Assembly (NCBI RefSeq): GCF_900156805.1
Contig: NZ_FTOQ01000003.1
Location: 124,001 to 188,000 of the forward strand
Length of the DNA: 64,000 bases
From: Roseivivax lentus
GTDB lineage: Bacteria; Pseudomonadota; Alphaproteobacteria; Rhodobacterales; Rhodobacteraceae
Direction of reading: 5' to 3'
Shown here: positions 51,644-60,917 of the stretch, piece by piece
Layout: the number at the start of each line of letters is the position of its first letter
How positions within the stretch are numbered: position 1 is the stretch's first letter
Position numbers and translations under genes: made by a program
Notes under the pieces: model-generated
Database searches by the model: none
Seen by the model: only the letters and a program-made list of their open reading frames with translations
What the model was told of the DNA's origin: nothing

Positions 51644-54600
51644 ATGGCAGGTGACACACAGATCAAGATGGGCGGCGCGCCGGAAGGCTTCGACGCCACG
51701 CTGGTGCTTCGCGAGGTGGCGAAGGCCGAAGGCCCGGTCATTTTCGTGGCGCGCGACGATAAGCGGCTCACGCGCATGGCCGAGGCGCTGGCCTTCTTCG
51801 CCCCGGACATGCCCGTCCTCTCGTTTCCGGCCTGGGATTGCCTGCCTTACGACCGGGTCTCGCCCAATGCCGATATCTCCGCCGCGCGCATGGCGACGCT
51901 GGCGGGGCTCGTCCATGACATGCCCCGGCGGTTCGTCCTGCTGACGACGCTGAACGCTGCGACCCAGCGCCTGCCCGCGCGCGAGGTGCTGCGCGAGGCC
52001 GCCTTTACCGCCACGGTCGGCAGCCGCATCGACGAGGAGGCGCTGCGCACCTTCCTCGTTCGCATGGGCTTCAGCCAGGCCCCCACGGTGATGGAGCCCG
52101 GCGATTACGCCATCCGTGGCGGCATCATCGACGTCTATCCGCCGGGCGAGGGCGGGCCGGTCCGGCTCGATCTCTTCGGCGACGTGCTGGACGGGGCGCG
52201 GCGCTTCGATCCCGCGACCCAGCGCACCACCGACAAGCTTTCGGCGGTGGAATTCGCGCCGGTCTCCGAGGTCATCCTCGACGAGGCCGCGATCACCCGC
52301 TTCCGGCAGAATTACCGCATCGAGTTCGGCGCCGCGGGCACCGACGATCCGCTCTACGAGGCGGTGAGCGCCGGCCGCAAGCACCAGGGCATCGAGCATT
52401 GGCTGCCGTTCTTCCACGAGCGGCTGGAGACCCTGTTCGACTACCTGCCGGGCGCACCGGTGCTGCTCGACGATCAGAGCACGCCCGCGCGGATCGCGCG
52501 CTGGGACCAGATCGCCGATCAATACGAGACCCGCCGCCTCGCCCTGCAGGAAAAGAAACGGCTGGATTCGGTCTACAAACCCGCGCCGCCGGGCCTGCTC
52601 TATCTCGACGAGGCGGCCTGGGACGCCGCGGTCGCGGGCCGCCGGCAGGTGCAGTTCTCGCCTCTGCCGCAGGCCTCGGGGCCCAACACGGCGGATGCCG
52701 GCGGCCGGCTCGGGCGCAATTTCTCGCCCGAGCGGCAGCAGGAAAGCATCAGTCTTTTCGGCAGCTTGGCGGGACATGTTAAGAAAAAGCTCGAAGATGG
52801 ACCGGTGGTCATCGCGTCCTATTCGGAAGGCGCGCGGGAACGGCTGACGGGCCTCATCGAGGATGAGGGTCTCGGCGAGGTCATCGAGATCGAGAACGGC
52901 ACCCGCATCGGCAAGCGCGGGCTTTACGTTGCCGTCTGGGCGCTGGAGCACGGCTTCGAAGGCCCCTTCGGCGAGGGCCGCGCGACCTTCATCTCCGAAC
53001 AGGACGTGCTGGGCGACCGGCTGATCCGCGCCCCAAAGAAACGCCGCCGGGCGGAGAATTTCCTGACCGAGGTGCAATCGCTCAGTCCCGGCGATCTCGT
53101 GGTGCATGTGGACCACGGCATCGGGCGCTTCCAGGGGATGGAGGTGATCGAGGTCACCAACGCCGCCCATGAATGCCTGACGCTGGAATATGCCGAGGGC
53201 GCGCGGCTTTACCTTCCGGTCGAGAACATCGAGCTTCTGTCGCGCTACGGCCACGAGGAGGGGCTGCTCGACAAGCTGGGCGGCGGCGCGTGGCAGGCCA
53301 AGAAGGCCAAGCTGAAAGAGCGCATCAAGGAGATGGCCGACCGGCTGATCCGCATCGCCGCCGAACGTGCGCTGCGCAAAGCGCCGGTGCTGGACCCGCC
53401 GCAGGGTGCTTGGGACGCCTTCCTTGCCCGCTTTCCGTACCAGGAGACCGACGACCAGCAGCGCGCCATCGAGGACGTGATCGCCGACATGACCAGCGGC
53501 CAGCCCATGGACCGGCTGATCTGCGGCGATGTGGGCTTCGGCAAGACCGAAGTGGCCCTGCGCGCGGCCTTCATCGCCGCCATGTCGGGCGTGCAGGTCG
53601 CGGTGATCGCGCCGACCACGCTGCTCGCGCGGCAGCATTACAAGAACTTCGCCGAACGCTTCCGCGGCTTTCCGCTGGAGGTGCGGCCCCTGTCGCGCTT
53701 CGTCAGCCAGAAGGACGCCAATACCACGCGCGAGGGCCTGCAGAAGGGCACCGTGGACATCGTCGTGGGCACCCATGCGCTTCTGTCGAAATCAGTGAAG
53801 TTCCAGAATCTCGGCCTCGTGATCGTGGACGAGGAGCAGCATTTCGGCGTCGCCCACAAGGAACGGCTGAAGGCGCTGCGTTCGGACGTGCACGTGCTGA
53901 CGCTGACCGCGACGCCCATTCCGCGCACGCTGCAACTCTCGCTTTCGGGCGTGCGGGACCTGTCGATCATCGGCACGCCGCCCGTCGATCGCCTCGCCAT
54001 TCGCACCTATGTCAGCGAGTTCGACGCGGTGACGCTGCGCGAGGCGCTGCTGCGCGAGCATTATCGCGGCGGGCAGAGCTTCTATGTCTGCCCGCGCATC
54101 GCCGACCTGCCCGAGATCGAGGAGTTTCTGCGCGAGCAGCTGCCGGAGCTGTCCTACGTCGTGGCCCATGGCCAGATGGCCGCCGGTGAGCTCGATGACC
54201 GGATGAACGCCTTCTACGACGGCAAGTACGACGTGCTTCTGGCCACCACCATCGTCGAATCGGGCCTCGATATCCCCACCGCGAACACGATGGTCGTGCA
54301 CCGCGCCGACATGTTCGGGCTGGCGCAGCTGTATCAGATCCGGGGCCGCGTGGGCCGCGCCAAGACGCGCGCCTATGCCTATCTGACGACAAAACCGCGC
54401 GCCAAGCTGACCGCCACGGCGGAAAAGCGTCTGCGGGTCCTGTCCTCGCTCGACACGCTGGGGGCGGGCTTCACGCTGGCGAGCCAGGACCTCGATATCC
54501 GTGGCGCCGGCAACCTTCTGGGCGAAGAGCAATCGGGCCAGATGCGCGATGTGGGCTACGAGTTGTACCAGTCGATGCTGGAAGAAGCGATTGCCAAGAT

Positions 54601-55132
54601 CCGCTCGGGCGAGACCGAGGGCCTCCAGGATTTCGACGAACAATGGTCGCCGCAGATCAATCTCGGCGTGACGGTGATGATCCCCGAGGATTACGTGCCC
54701 GACCTCGACGTGCGGCTCGGGCTCTATCGCCGCCTGTCCTCGCTGACCACCAAGGTGGAGCTCGAGGGCTTCGCCGCGGAGCTGATCGACCGCTTCGGCA
54801 AGCTGCCGAAGGAGGTGAACACGCTGCTGCTCATCGTGCGCATCAAGGCCATGTGCAAGCGCGCGGGCATCTCCAAGCTCGATGGCGGGCCGAAAGGGGC
54901 CACGATCCAGTTCCATAACGACAAGTTCGCGGCACCCGAAGGGCTGATGGATTTCCTCAACGCCCAGAAGGGCTTGGCCAAGGTCAAGGACAACAAGATC
55001 GTGGTGCGCCGCGACTGGAAGGCCGACCGCGACAAGATCCAGGGTGCCTTCGCCATCGCCCGCGATCTCGCCGAAAAGGTGCGCGACGCGAAGAAGGCGC
55101 GCAAGACCAAGGCGGAAAAGGCCCGGGCCTGA
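51644..55132 (+). CDS. mfd: Transcription-repair coupling factor Mfd
   Basis: 1162 residues, full length. Removes stalled RNA polymerase at lesions and recruits UvrA. UvrB-homology region at the N-terminus (FPAWDCLPYDRVSPNADISAARMATLAGLV, YAIRGGIIDVYPPG), RNA-polymerase-interacting domain (LSPGDLVVHVDHGIGRFQGMEVIEV), RecG-like translocase with Walker A GDVGFGKTEVALRAAFIA, DEEQHFGV box and TATPIPRTLQLSLSGVRDLS, then QIRGRVGRAKTRAYAYL and the C-terminal TRCF domain. Lys-rich tail (KKARKTKAEKARA). Confidence 0.97.
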   Translation: MAGDTQIKMGGAPEGFDATLVLREVAKAEGPVIFVARDDKRLTRMAEALAFFAPDMPVLSFPAWDCLPYDRVSPNADISAARMATLAGLVHDMPRRFVLLTTLNAATQRLPAREVLREAAFTATVGSRIDEEALRTFLVRMGFSQAPTVMEPGDYAIRGGIIDVYPPGEGGPVRLDLFGDVLDGARRFDPATQRTTDKLSAVEFAPVSEVILDEAAITRFRQNYRIEFGAAGTDDPLYEAVSAGRKHQGIEHWLPFFHERLETLFDYLPGAPVLLDDQSTPARIARWDQIADQYETRRLALQEKKRLDSVYKPAPPGLLYLDEAAWDAAVAGRRQVQFSPLPQASGPNTADAGGRLGRNFSPERQQESISLFGSLAGHVKKKLEDGPVVIASYSEGARERLTGLIEDEGLGEVIEIENGTRIGKRGLYVAVWALEHGFEGPFGEGRATFISEQDVLGDRLIRAPKKRRRAENFLTEVQSLSPGDLVVHVDHGIGRFQGMEVIEVTNAAHECLTLEYAEGARLYLPVENIELLSRYGHEEGLLDKLGGGAWQAKKAKLKERIKEMADRLIRIAAERALRKAPVLDPPQGAWDAFLARFPYQETDDQQRAIEDVIADMTSGQPMDRLICGDVGFGKTEVALRAAFIAAMSGVQVAVIAPTTLLARQHYKNFAERFRGFPLEVRPLSRFVSQKDANTTREGLQKGTVDIVVGTHALLSKSVKFQNLGLVIVDEEQHFGVAHKERLKALRSDVHVLTLTATPIPRTLQLSLSGVRDLSIIGTPPVDRLAIRTYVSEFDAVTLREALLREHYRGGQSFYVCPRIADLPEIEEFLREQLPELSYVVAHGQMAAGELDDRMNAFYDGKYDVLLATTIVESGLDIPTANTMVVHRADMFGLAQLYQIRGRVGRAKTRAYAYLTTKPRAKLTATAEKRLRVLSSLDTLGAGFTLASQDLDIRGAGNLLGEEQSGQMRDVGYELYQSMLEEAIAKIRSGETEGLQDFDEQWSPQINLGVTVMIPEDYVPDLDVRLGLYRRLSSLTTKVELEGFAAELIDRFGKLPKEVNTLLLIVRIKAMCKRAGISKLDGGPKGATIQFHNDKFAAPEGLMDFLNAQKGLAKVKDNKIVVRRDWKADRDKIQGAFAIARDLAEKVRDAKKARKTKAEKARA

Positions 55133-55229
55133 GCCTGCGCGGAGGCCCGCACCCCCCGACTTAGGTCGCATATCTCCGGCCCGGCCCCGTTTGCGAGATT
55201 CCCTAACGTCAACGTAGGGAGGAACGTCG

Positions 55230-57029
55230 ATGCTCGATACAACTGCAAGCGATCAGACCCAAGCGGTCCTGGACGATTTGAACGCGGCACTCGCCAATGG
55301 CGATGCCAAGGCCGTGGCGGCGCTGTTCACCGATGACAGCTTCTGGCGCGATCTGGTCGCGGTCACCTGGAACCTGAAGACGGTCGAAGGCCCGGGCGGG
55401 GTCGAGGACATGCTGAACCACCAGCTGGCCTCCTCCGGATTGTCGGATTTCAGGGTCCAGGAGGGCGAAATCCCCGCCGAGGACGGTGGCGTCATCACCG
55501 CCTGGATTCATTTCGAAACCGGCACGGGACGCGGCGAAGGCCTGATGCGGATCCGCGACGGCAAGATCTGGACGCTGCTGACCGCGCTTTACGAGCTGAA
55601 GGGCTTCGAGGAGCCCAAGGGCGCCGGCCGCCCGCTCGGGGCCAAGCACGGGGCCGACCCGACCGAGAAGACCTGGCGCGAGAAGCGCGAGGAGGAGATG
55701 CAGACGCTGGGCTACGACACCCAGCCCTATACGCTGATCATCGGCGGCGGGCAGGGCGGCATCGCGCTCGGCGCGCGGCTGCGGCAACTGGGCGTGCCGA
55801 CGATCATCATCGAGAAGAACGACCGCCCCGGCGACAGCTGGCGCAACCGCTACAAGTCGCTCTGCCTGCACGACCCGGTGTGGTACGACCATCTGCCCTA
55901 TATCAAGTTCCCCGAGAACTGGCCGGTCTTCGCCCCGAAGGACAAGATCGGCGACTGGCTCGAGATGTATACCCGGGTGATGGAGCTGAATTACTGGGCC
56001 AGGACCGAGGCCAAGTCGGCGTCTTACGATGCGGCCAAGGGCGAATGGACCGTGGTGGTGGACCGCGACGGCGAGGAGGTCACGCTGCACCCCAAGCAGC
56101 TGGTTCTCGCGACCGGCATGTCGGGCAAGATGAACAAGCCGTCCTTCCCCGGCGAGGACAGGTTCAAGGGCGAGATCCAGCATTCCTCGGAACATCCCGG
56201 CCCCGATGCCTACAAGGGCAAGAAATGCGTCGTGGTGGGGTCGAACAATTCCGCCCATGATATCTGCGCCGCCCTCTGGGAAGCGGGCGCCGACGTGACC
56301 ATGGTCCAGCGCTCGACCACCCATATCGTGCGCTCGGACACGCTCATGGATATCGGCCTCGGCGCGCTTTATTCCGAGGAGGCGGTCGCGGGCGGCGTGA
56401 CCACCGAGAAGGCGGACATGATCTTCGCCTCGCTGCCCTACCGCATCCTGCACGAGTTCCAGATCCCGCTCTACGAACAGATGAAGGAGCGCGACAAGGA
56501 GTTCTACGAAGGGCTCGAGAAGGCGGGTTTCCGGCTCGATTGGGGGGCGGACGGCTCGGGGCTCTTCATGAAATACCTGCGGCGGGGCTCGGGCTATTAC
56601 ATCGACGTGGGCGCGAGCCAGCTCATCATCGACGGCAAGATCAAGCTCGCCCATGGGCAGGTGAAGGAATTCTCCGAGACCGGCGTGGTGCTGGAGGACG
56701 GCACCGAACTGCCCGCCGATCTTGTGGTGCTCGCCACGGGCTACGGCTCGATGAACGGCTGGGCGGCGGACCTGATCTCCCGGGAGGTTGCGGACAAGGT
56801 CGGCAAATGCTGGGGGCTCGGTTCGGACACGCCCAAGGATCCCGGACCCTGGGAGGGCGAGCAGCGCAACATGTGGAAGCCCACGCAGCAGGAGGCGCTG
56901 TGGTTCCATGGCGGCAACCTGCACCAGTCGCGGCATTACTCGCTTTACCTGGCGCTGCAGCTGAAGGCGCGGATGGAGGGGCTGGAGACGCCCGTCTACG
57001 CGCTGCAGGAAGTCCACCACAAAGGGTAA
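55230..57029 (+). CDS. Flavin-containing monooxygenase with NTF2-like N-terminal domain
   Basis: 599 residues. First 140 residues form an NTF2/SnoaL-like domain (LNAALANGDAKAVAALFTDDSFWRDLVAVTWNLKTVEGP). Then an FMO/Baeyer-Villiger-type enzyme: FAD motif LIIGGGQGGIALGARLRQLG near residue 172, EKNDRPGDSWRNRYKSLCLHDPVWYDHLPY, NADPH motif KKCVVVGSNNSAHDICAALWEAG near 332, and LVVLATGYGSMNGW. Substrate unknown; relatives oxidise ketones, amines or sulfur compounds. Start ATG behind AGGGAGG. A strong terminator follows. Confidence 0.92.
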   Translation: MLDTTASDQTQAVLDDLNAALANGDAKAVAALFTDDSFWRDLVAVTWNLKTVEGPGGVEDMLNHQLASSGLSDFRVQEGEIPAEDGGVITAWIHFETGTGRGEGLMRIRDGKIWTLLTALYELKGFEEPKGAGRPLGAKHGADPTEKTWREKREEEMQTLGYDTQPYTLIIGGGQGGIALGARLRQLGVPTIIIEKNDRPGDSWRNRYKSLCLHDPVWYDHLPYIKFPENWPVFAPKDKIGDWLEMYTRVMELNYWARTEAKSASYDAAKGEWTVVVDRDGEEVTLHPKQLVLATGMSGKMNKPSFPGEDRFKGEIQHSSEHPGPDAYKGKKCVVVGSNNSAHDICAALWEAGADVTMVQRSTTHIVRSDTLMDIGLGALYSEEAVAGGVTTEKADMIFASLPYRILHEFQIPLYEQMKERDKEFYEGLEKAGFRLDWGADGSGLFMKYLRRGSGYYIDVGASQLIIDGKIKLAHGQVKEFSETGVVLEDGTELPADLVVLATGYGSMNGWAADLISREVADKVGKCWGLGSDTPKDPGPWEGEQRNMWKPTQQEALWFHGGNLHQSRHYSLYLALQLKARMEGLETPVYALQEVHHKG

Positions 57030-57070
57030 GCCCGGAAGGGGTTTCGCCGCGCCTCGCGCGCGGCGACCGG

Positions 57071-57096
57071 CGGGGGGCTGTCGCCCCCCGTTTTTT
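57071..57096 (+). terminator. Intrinsic terminator behind monooxygenase gene
   Basis: CGGGGGGC (57071-57078) pairs with GCCCCCCG (57083-57090) around a 4-base loop, followed by TTTTTT (57091-57096). Textbook Rho-independent terminator, 42 bases after the stop codon. Confidence 0.93.
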
Positions 57097-57140
57097 GCGC
57101 GCCTGCCGGGGCGGGTGTGCGGGCGGCGCGGACGGCAAGG

Positions 57141-57687
57141 CGTATTTGGAAAGAGGCAAGAGCAGGCAGGCGGGGTGCAGGGCCTGAGCCGCGAGGCGGC
57201 CTCGAGGTCTCGAGCCCGGGGCGGAGAAGGCGGGTGCCCGGATCAGGGGCGTGGCGCGGCGGGTCAGGGAGATTTTGCGTATTTGGAAAGAGGCAAGCGC
57301 AGGGGGGGGGGCTGTCCGGTCGGGCCGGGATGGAGTTCCGGCTTCGGAAGCCTTGGGCGGAGAAGGATGTCGCCCGGATTGGAGGGCGCGGCGCGGCGGC
57401 GCGGAGGGACTTCACGTATTTGGGAAGAGGCAAGCGCAAGAGAGGGGCGCTGCCGTGCGCCGCGATGCGGCGGCGGGGCCTGCGGGAGCCGTGGGCAATG
57501 AAGGCCGGCGCCCGGTGGATGCAGTGGGCGCGGCGGCGGGGGGGAGTTTACGTATTTGGAAAGAGGCAAGCGCAAGAGAGCGGGCGCTGCCGTGGGCCGC
57601 GTTGCGGCGGCGGGGCCTGCCGGAGCCGTGGCCGGTGAAGGCCGGCGCCCGGTGGGTGGAATGGGCGCGGCGGCGCGGGGGCGCCGC
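57141..57687 (-). repeat. Four-unit tandem array, ~137-bp period
   Basis: CGTATTTGGAAAGAGGCAAG recurs at 57141, 57278, 57415 (one change) and 57551, spacing 137, 137 and 136. Units 3 and 4 are similar along nearly all their length; units 1 and 2 share the 20-base head and parts of the rest (GGCGGAGAAGG). The period is not a multiple of three, and no frame stays gene-like through it, so it is not a coding repeat. On the minus strand the head reads CTTGCCTCTTTCCAAATACG, similar to the CTTCATCTTTCC start of the structured elements, which suggests a common origin (inference). Confidence 0.85.
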
Positions 57688-57768
57688 GGCATGGGGCGCG
57701 GCGCGGGCTTTTGTTGCGCGGGAGTGCGGCAGGCGCGCGCGGGGACCGGGCCCCCGCGCGTTGTCCCG

Positions 57769-58818
57769 TCAGGCGCGGCGGCGGCGGCGGCCTCCGGCGC
57801 GGCCGCCTTCGAGGGCGGCGCCGGGCACGCGGTTGAACTTGATCCATTCCGCGCCCGAGGGATCGTTGTCGGTCAGGAAGTTGGCGGCCCGGATGGCCTC
57901 CATCTCCTTGCCCGGGCGCGGCTTGGTGGAGCCGAGGCCGAAGAGCTGGCAGAAGGTCTCGTCATCCATGTCCGCGGGCAGGGCGATGCCCGCCGCCTCG
58001 ACCTCGGCGCGCTTCTCGGCGATCTTGGCGGGGCCCACGGGCAGGGCGACGGGGTTCATGATGGCGCTCGTCATGCCGCTGGCCATGGCCATGGGCAGGA
58101 AGGCGTTGTTGATGCCGTGGCGGTTGGGCAGGCCGAAGGAGATGTTCGACGCCCCGCAGGTCGTGTTCACGCCCAGCTCCTCGCGCAGGCGGCGGACCAG
58201 GGTGAAGACCTGCAGGCCCGCCGTGCCCATCGCACCCACCGGCATGACCAGCGGATCGACCACGATGTCATGGGCCGGGATGCCGTAATCGGCGGCGCGC
58301 TCGACGATCTTCCTGGCCACGTTGAACCGCACTTCGGGGTCTTCGGAAATGCCGGTATCGTCGTTCGAGATCGCCACCACGGGCACATTGTACTTCTTGA
58401 TGAGCGGCAGGATCTGCTCGAGCCGTTCTTCCTCGCCGGTCACCGAATTGACCAGCGGGCGGCCATGGGCCACTTCGAGGCCTGCCTCGAGTGCGGCCGG
58501 CACCGAGCTGTCGATGCAAAGCGGCACGTCGACGAGGCCCTGTACGAGTTCCAGCACCTGGCGCATCAGCGGCGGTTCGGTCTCGTTGGGATTGGGGTTC
58601 GAATTGTAGACCACGCCCGCATTGACATCGAGCACGGTGGCCCCGGCCTCGACCTGGGCCACGGCGTCCTTCTCGACGGTGGAGAAATCGCCCGCTTCGA
58701 GCTCGGCGGCGAGTTTCTTGCGGCCCGTCGGGTTGATCCGCTCGCCGATCACGCAGAAGGGCTGGTCGAAGCCGATGATCGCCGTCTTCGTCTTGCTCTC
58801 GAGGATGGTGCGGGTCAT
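57769..58818 (-). CDS. Methyltetrahydrofolate:corrinoid methyltransferase
   Basis: 349 residues, pterin-binding TIM barrel like the folate domain of MetH. Signature FCVIGERINPTGRKKLAAELEAGDF, VLDVNAGVVYNSNPNPNETEPPLM, PLCIDSSVPAALEAGL, PLVNSVTGEEERLEQILP and GASNISFGLPNRHGINNAFLPMAMASGM. It passes the methyl group of 5-methyltetrahydrofolate to a cobalamin protein. In Rhodobacterales methionine synthase is split into separate proteins, and this is probably the folate-binding piece. The C-terminus is a Gly/Arg run (GGRAGGRRRRRA). The start overlaps the HAD gene stop (ATGA). Confidence 0.92.
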   Translation of the reverse strand: MTRTILESKTKTAIIGFDQPFCVIGERINPTGRKKLAAELEAGDFSTVEKDAVAQVEAGATVLDVNAGVVYNSNPNPNETEPPLMRQVLELVQGLVDVPLCIDSSVPAALEAGLEVAHGRPLVNSVTGEEERLEQILPLIKKYNVPVVAISNDDTGISEDPEVRFNVARKIVERAADYGIPAHDIVVDPLVMPVGAMGTAGLQVFTLVRRLREELGVNTTCGASNISFGLPNRHGINNAFLPMAMASGMTSAIMNPVALPVGPAKIAEKRAEVEAAGIALPADMDDETFCQLFGLGSTKPRPGKEMEAIRAANFLTDNDPSGAEWIKFNRVPGAALEGGRAGGRRRRRA

Positions 58819-59489
58819 GTGGGATATGCTCCTGTTTCGTCTGTGAGGCGCGCGAGCGCAGGCTCGAGCGCGGGATCGGTGAAATCTTCGAGCGTCAGAT
58901 GGGCGCCCGCCTGCCGCAACGCGTGATCGTCGAGGCTGGAGCGGATGCCGATCGTGTAGGCGCCCGAGCCGCGGGCGGCGCGCGCGCCCGACGGGCTGTC
59001 CTCGAAGGCGAGGGCGCGGTCGGGCGTCACGCCGAGACGGCGCATCGCCTCCTGGTAGGGCAGGGGGTCGGGCTTGGCACGGGCGCATTCGCCGCCGATG
59101 ACGAGTTCCTGCGCGTGGTCCGAAAGCCCGAGCGCGCTCAGCATCGCATGGGCGTTGTCGCGCGGCGCGTTGGTCACGATGGCGATGCTCCAGCCCGCCG
59201 CTGTCGCGCGCGTCATGAGCGCCGCCGCGCCGGGCATAATCGGCGCCTCGATGCGGGCGAGCCGGTCGCGGAACCGCGCCTCCTTCTCGTCGGACAGCGC
59301 ATGCGGGTCCTCGTCGGGAAACGCCTCGGAGAAGATCGCGACGTTCTCGCGGCCATGGATGTGGCGGTAGTAATCCGCGGCCTCGAAGGGCCTGCCGCGC
59401 TCGCGATAAAGATCGCCGAAGACCTCGACATGGATCGGATCGGAATGGATCAGCGTCCCGTCGAGGTCGAAAAGCAAAGCGGCAGGCAT
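58815..59489 (-). CDS. HAD-superfamily phosphatase
   Basis: 224 residues. HAD motifs in order: LLFDLDGTLIHSDPIH (motif I nucleophile Asp in DLDGT), IAIVTNAPRD (motif II), ARAKPDPLPYQEAMRRLG (Lys) and LAFEDSPSGARAARGSG (motif IV). A helical cap follows motif I, as in phosphoglycolate phosphatase/beta-phosphoglucomutase-like enzymes. Substrate unknown. It overlaps the methyltransferase gene by 4 bases and lies 11 bases behind the MetF-like gene, so it belongs to this operon and may remove a damaged or side product of C1 metabolism (inference). Confidence 0.9.
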   Translation of the reverse strand: MPAALLFDLDGTLIHSDPIHVEVFGDLYRERGRPFEAADYYRHIHGRENVAIFSEAFPDEDPHALSDEKEARFRDRLARIEAPIMPGAAALMTRATAAGWSIAIVTNAPRDNAHAMLSALGLSDHAQELVIGGECARAKPDPLPYQEAMRRLGVTPDRALAFEDSPSGARAARGSGAYTIGIRSSLDDHALRQAGAHLTLEDFTDPALEPALARLTDETGAYPT

Positions 59490-59500
59490 GCAGTCTCCGA

Positions 59501-60421
59501 TCAGCGGCTGGCGCGGTGCGGCGCGGCGCCCAGGTGACCCGCCGCCCAATCCGCGCTCGCCTTGATGCCGCCCAGCGGGAAGACATGCGCGCCCGCGATC
59601 AGGCTGCCCGGGTGGGCGGTCTTGTGCCGGGCGAGATCGGCGGCCACGTCGTCGGGCGTGTAGGGCAGGACGAGCTTGGTGACATCCATCGCGCGCTTCT
59701 GCAGCACCCGCAGGGACGGGCCGACACCGCAGGTGATGGCGAACTTGATCAGCGTCTGCAGCTTGGCAGGCCCGGCAAGCCCCACATGCACCGGCAGGTG
59801 CACGCCGTTGGCCCGAAGCCGCTCGGTCCAGTCGATGATCGGCTGCGCCTCGAAGGCGAACTGGGTGGCCATGGCCATCGCCGCATCGGTACGCTCGGAG
59901 AAGGCCTGTTTCCAGCGCGCGGCGTCCATGACGGCCTCTTCGCCGCCCGAGATGTCGATGTCGCGATTGCCTTCGGGATGGCCCGCCACGTGCAGATGGG
60001 TGAAGCCCGCGCGGTCGAAAAGGCCGGTTTCCAGCAATTGCATGGAGCTGTCGAATGCGCCCCGGGGCTCGGACACGCCGCCTGCGAGGATCAGGCCCTG
60101 GGTGATGCCCGCCGCGTCCTGGTAGCGGGCGATCCAGTCCGCCAGCATGGCCTTGTCGGCGATGATGCGGGCGGGAAAATGCGGCATGACCGCGAAGCCG
60201 TCCCGGGCGAGGCGGCGTGCGGTGGCGACCATCTCCTCGATCGGGGTGCCGTCGATATGAGCGATGTAGATGCGCGTGCCGGGCGCGAAGAGCGCGGTGA
60301 AATCCTCGATCTTCTCGGCGGTGCGGGGCATGACCTCGACCGAATGTCCCGCGAGGAACGCGCCGATATCCCCGTGGGCCGGGGCGGGTCTGGTCTTGGT
60401 GCGGAAGGGAAGCAGGGCCAT
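59501..60421 (-). CDS. Methylenetetrahydrofolate reductase-like protein
   Basis: 306 residues, TIM-barrel MTHFR family: SVEVMPRTAEKIEDFTALFAPGTRIYIAHIDGTP, MPHFPARIIADKAMLADWIARYQDAAGITQGLILAGG, AMATQFAFEAQPIIDWTERLRANGVHLPVHVGLAGPAKLQTLIKFA. It should make 5-methyltetrahydrofolate, the substrate of the methyltransferase two genes downstream. The sequence is divergent from classic MetF, so another folate activity cannot be excluded. ATG at 60421 behind GGAG at 6-base spacing. Confidence 0.85.
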   Translation of the reverse strand: MALLPFRTKTRPAPAHGDIGAFLAGHSVEVMPRTAEKIEDFTALFAPGTRIYIAHIDGTPIEEMVATARRLARDGFAVMPHFPARIIADKAMLADWIARYQDAAGITQGLILAGGVSEPRGAFDSSMQLLETGLFDRAGFTHLHVAGHPEGNRDIDISGGEEAVMDAARWKQAFSERTDAAMAMATQFAFEAQPIIDWTERLRANGVHLPVHVGLAGPAKLQTLIKFAITCGVGPSLRVLQKRAMDVTKLVLPYTPDDVAADLARHKTAHPGSLIAGAHVFPLGGIKASADWAAGHLGAAPHRASR

Positions 60422-60449
60422 TAAAAACTCCGTCGCGCGCCCGAACGAT

Positions 60450-60746
60450 CTACGCCCGGCCATGATTGTCGATCAGCGCCTTCAGCCGGGCCTGATCATA
60501 ATCCGCCTCGATGCGCCGCGCCTCGGACGCGGCCACTTCGGCGGGGGTGCCATCCACGGAATAGGGATCGGCCTTGCGCCATTCGGCGAGATAGGCATCG
60601 GTCTCGGCCGCGCCCGATTTCATCGCGGCGCGGTCGATGGCCTGCTCGAACCGCTCGGGCAGCTGCACCTTGTCGGCACGCCGGCCCTTGCCCACGATCA
60701 CCTGGGCGGGGATATCGCGCCAATAGACGATGGTGACCTCGGGCAT
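60450..60746 (-). CDS. Virulence-factor-family small protein (PF13769-like)
   Basis: 98 residues, soluble, start MPEVTIVYWRDIPAQVIVGKGRRADKVQLPERFEQAIDRAAMKSGAAETDAYLAEWRK. This pattern belongs to a family named virulence factor, found as a stand-alone gene beside MetF-like and methyltransferase genes in alphaproteobacteria; the name is historical. First gene of the four-gene operon, 28 bases before the MetF-like gene. Its constant company suggests a part in the split methionine synthase or corrinoid handling (inference). Confidence 0.8.
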   Translation of the reverse strand: MPEVTIVYWRDIPAQVIVGKGRRADKVQLPERFEQAIDRAAMKSGAAETDAYLAEWRKADPYSVDGTPAEVAASEARRIEADYDQARLKALIDNHGRA

Positions 60747-60917
60747 GTGCGGCTCATCCTTTTCCGTAACGCTTCCCTAACGCGAGAGCTGTGCATCGCG
60801 GCGTCGATTTTCGACCCTCGATGTCTCCTGCGCGACGTCCTTCATAAATAGAGCCTGCGCGCGGAGATCACCACAGCGGGGGAGTGGAAAACCCCTCACC
60901 TCGATGCTGAAGGCGGC

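Noticed and set aside
57141-57687. Possible CRISPR array (20-base repeat, regular spacing)
   Set aside because: Spacers would be about 117 bases, the spacers themselves are related to each other, and no cas genes are present.
57115-57700. Long open frames on both strands through the repeat region
   Set aside because: Arg/Gly-rich translations caused by high GC; the period of 137 shifts frame each unit and no protein family is visible.
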